Shown piece by piece: positions 39,917 to 39,946 of a stretch of 39,946 nt of DNA. Numbering within the stretch: position 1 is the first letter of the stretch; every line of letters begins with the position of its first letter. Under the pieces are notes generated by a model, which ran no database searches, was not told where the DNA came from, and saw only the letters and a list, made by a program, of their open reading frames with translations. The position numbers and the translations under genes are program-made. Origin of the DNA: a bacterium (GTDB lineage Bacteria; Patescibacteriota; Minisyncoccia; Moranbacterales; UBA9337); contig JAGGSH010000036.1 in the NCBI GenBank assembly GCA_021159185.1, forward strand, positions 1-39,946. The letters are read 5' to 3'.

Positions 39917-39946
39917 AACGCTTTTTTTTAAAAAAATTTTTTTTTT

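Noticed and set aside
39689-39931. 80-aa plus-strand ORF from the track
   Set aside because: It is dominated by Phe from T-runs, has no start context and reads like the complement of an A-rich sequence.

Overview
The window reads as one low-GC bacterial contig. Its length is not round, it opens inside a dispersed repeat and it closes in homopolymer runs, so it is probably a metagenome contig cut at repeats. The genetic code is standard, with TGA used as a stop and TGG for Trp. Small genes, few Shine-Dalgarno sequences, many polytopic glycosyltransferases, a PaaX/Cas2-like regulator and abundant dispersed repeats suggest a member of the Patescibacteria (CPR), probably Parcubacteria-like. This assignment is inference from gene content; no marker gene was placed on a tree.

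Layout. 1-1064: repeat fragment, then murB. 1066-7112: an accessory block between two 31-bp direct repeats (30/31 identical). It holds radC, a PD-(D/E)XK nuclease fused to an N6-adenine methyltransferase, a class II Fic protein, a small membrane protein, a 59-aa acidic ORF missing from the track, and hsdS. No hsdR helicase is present, so the modification-restriction core resembles BcgI-type (type IIB) systems. 7143-9718: short hibernation factor HPF and two exported proteins, one a SpoIID-like enzyme with a long Lys/Tyr-rich region. 9876-16456: forward run of GT2, two GT-C enzymes, a GT4 and a UPF0104/LPG-synthase-type membrane protein. 24157-16482: reverse operon with RtcB, a dTMP-kinase-like protein, a MOP flippase, a beta-helix protein, a phosphoesterase and a GT-C. 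28135-24452: reverse operon with a large GT-C-like protein, a small membrane-anchored protein and a GT4. 28336-29119: a PaaX/Cas2-like regulator bracketed by two long perfect palindromes with a shared core. 33614-29739: nucleotide-sugar dehydrogenase, small anchored protein, GT2 and GT4. 33824-36159: CBS protein and a surface protein with a cohesin-like domain and four TSP1-like repeats. 36286-36356: tRNA-Gln(CUG) followed by tandem hairpins. 36520-39312: GT4 and two membrane proteins. The tail is repeats.

Function. Most of the window is an envelope glycan or glycoprotein locus. It has about ten glycosyltransferases of three folds, a uronate-forming sugar-nucleotide dehydrogenase, a lipid-linked flippase, and exported proteins that could be acceptors or wall remodelling enzymes.

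Most distinctive property. Several families of palindromic or short-period repeats occur between genes and also in frame inside coding sequences. Affected genes include murB, the nuclease-methylase, hsdS, the SpoIID-like gene, the dTMP-kinase-like gene, the flippase, two GT4s, two GT-Cs and a small membrane protein. They add peptide insertions at loops and termini without breaking the frame, much like Rickettsia palindromic elements.
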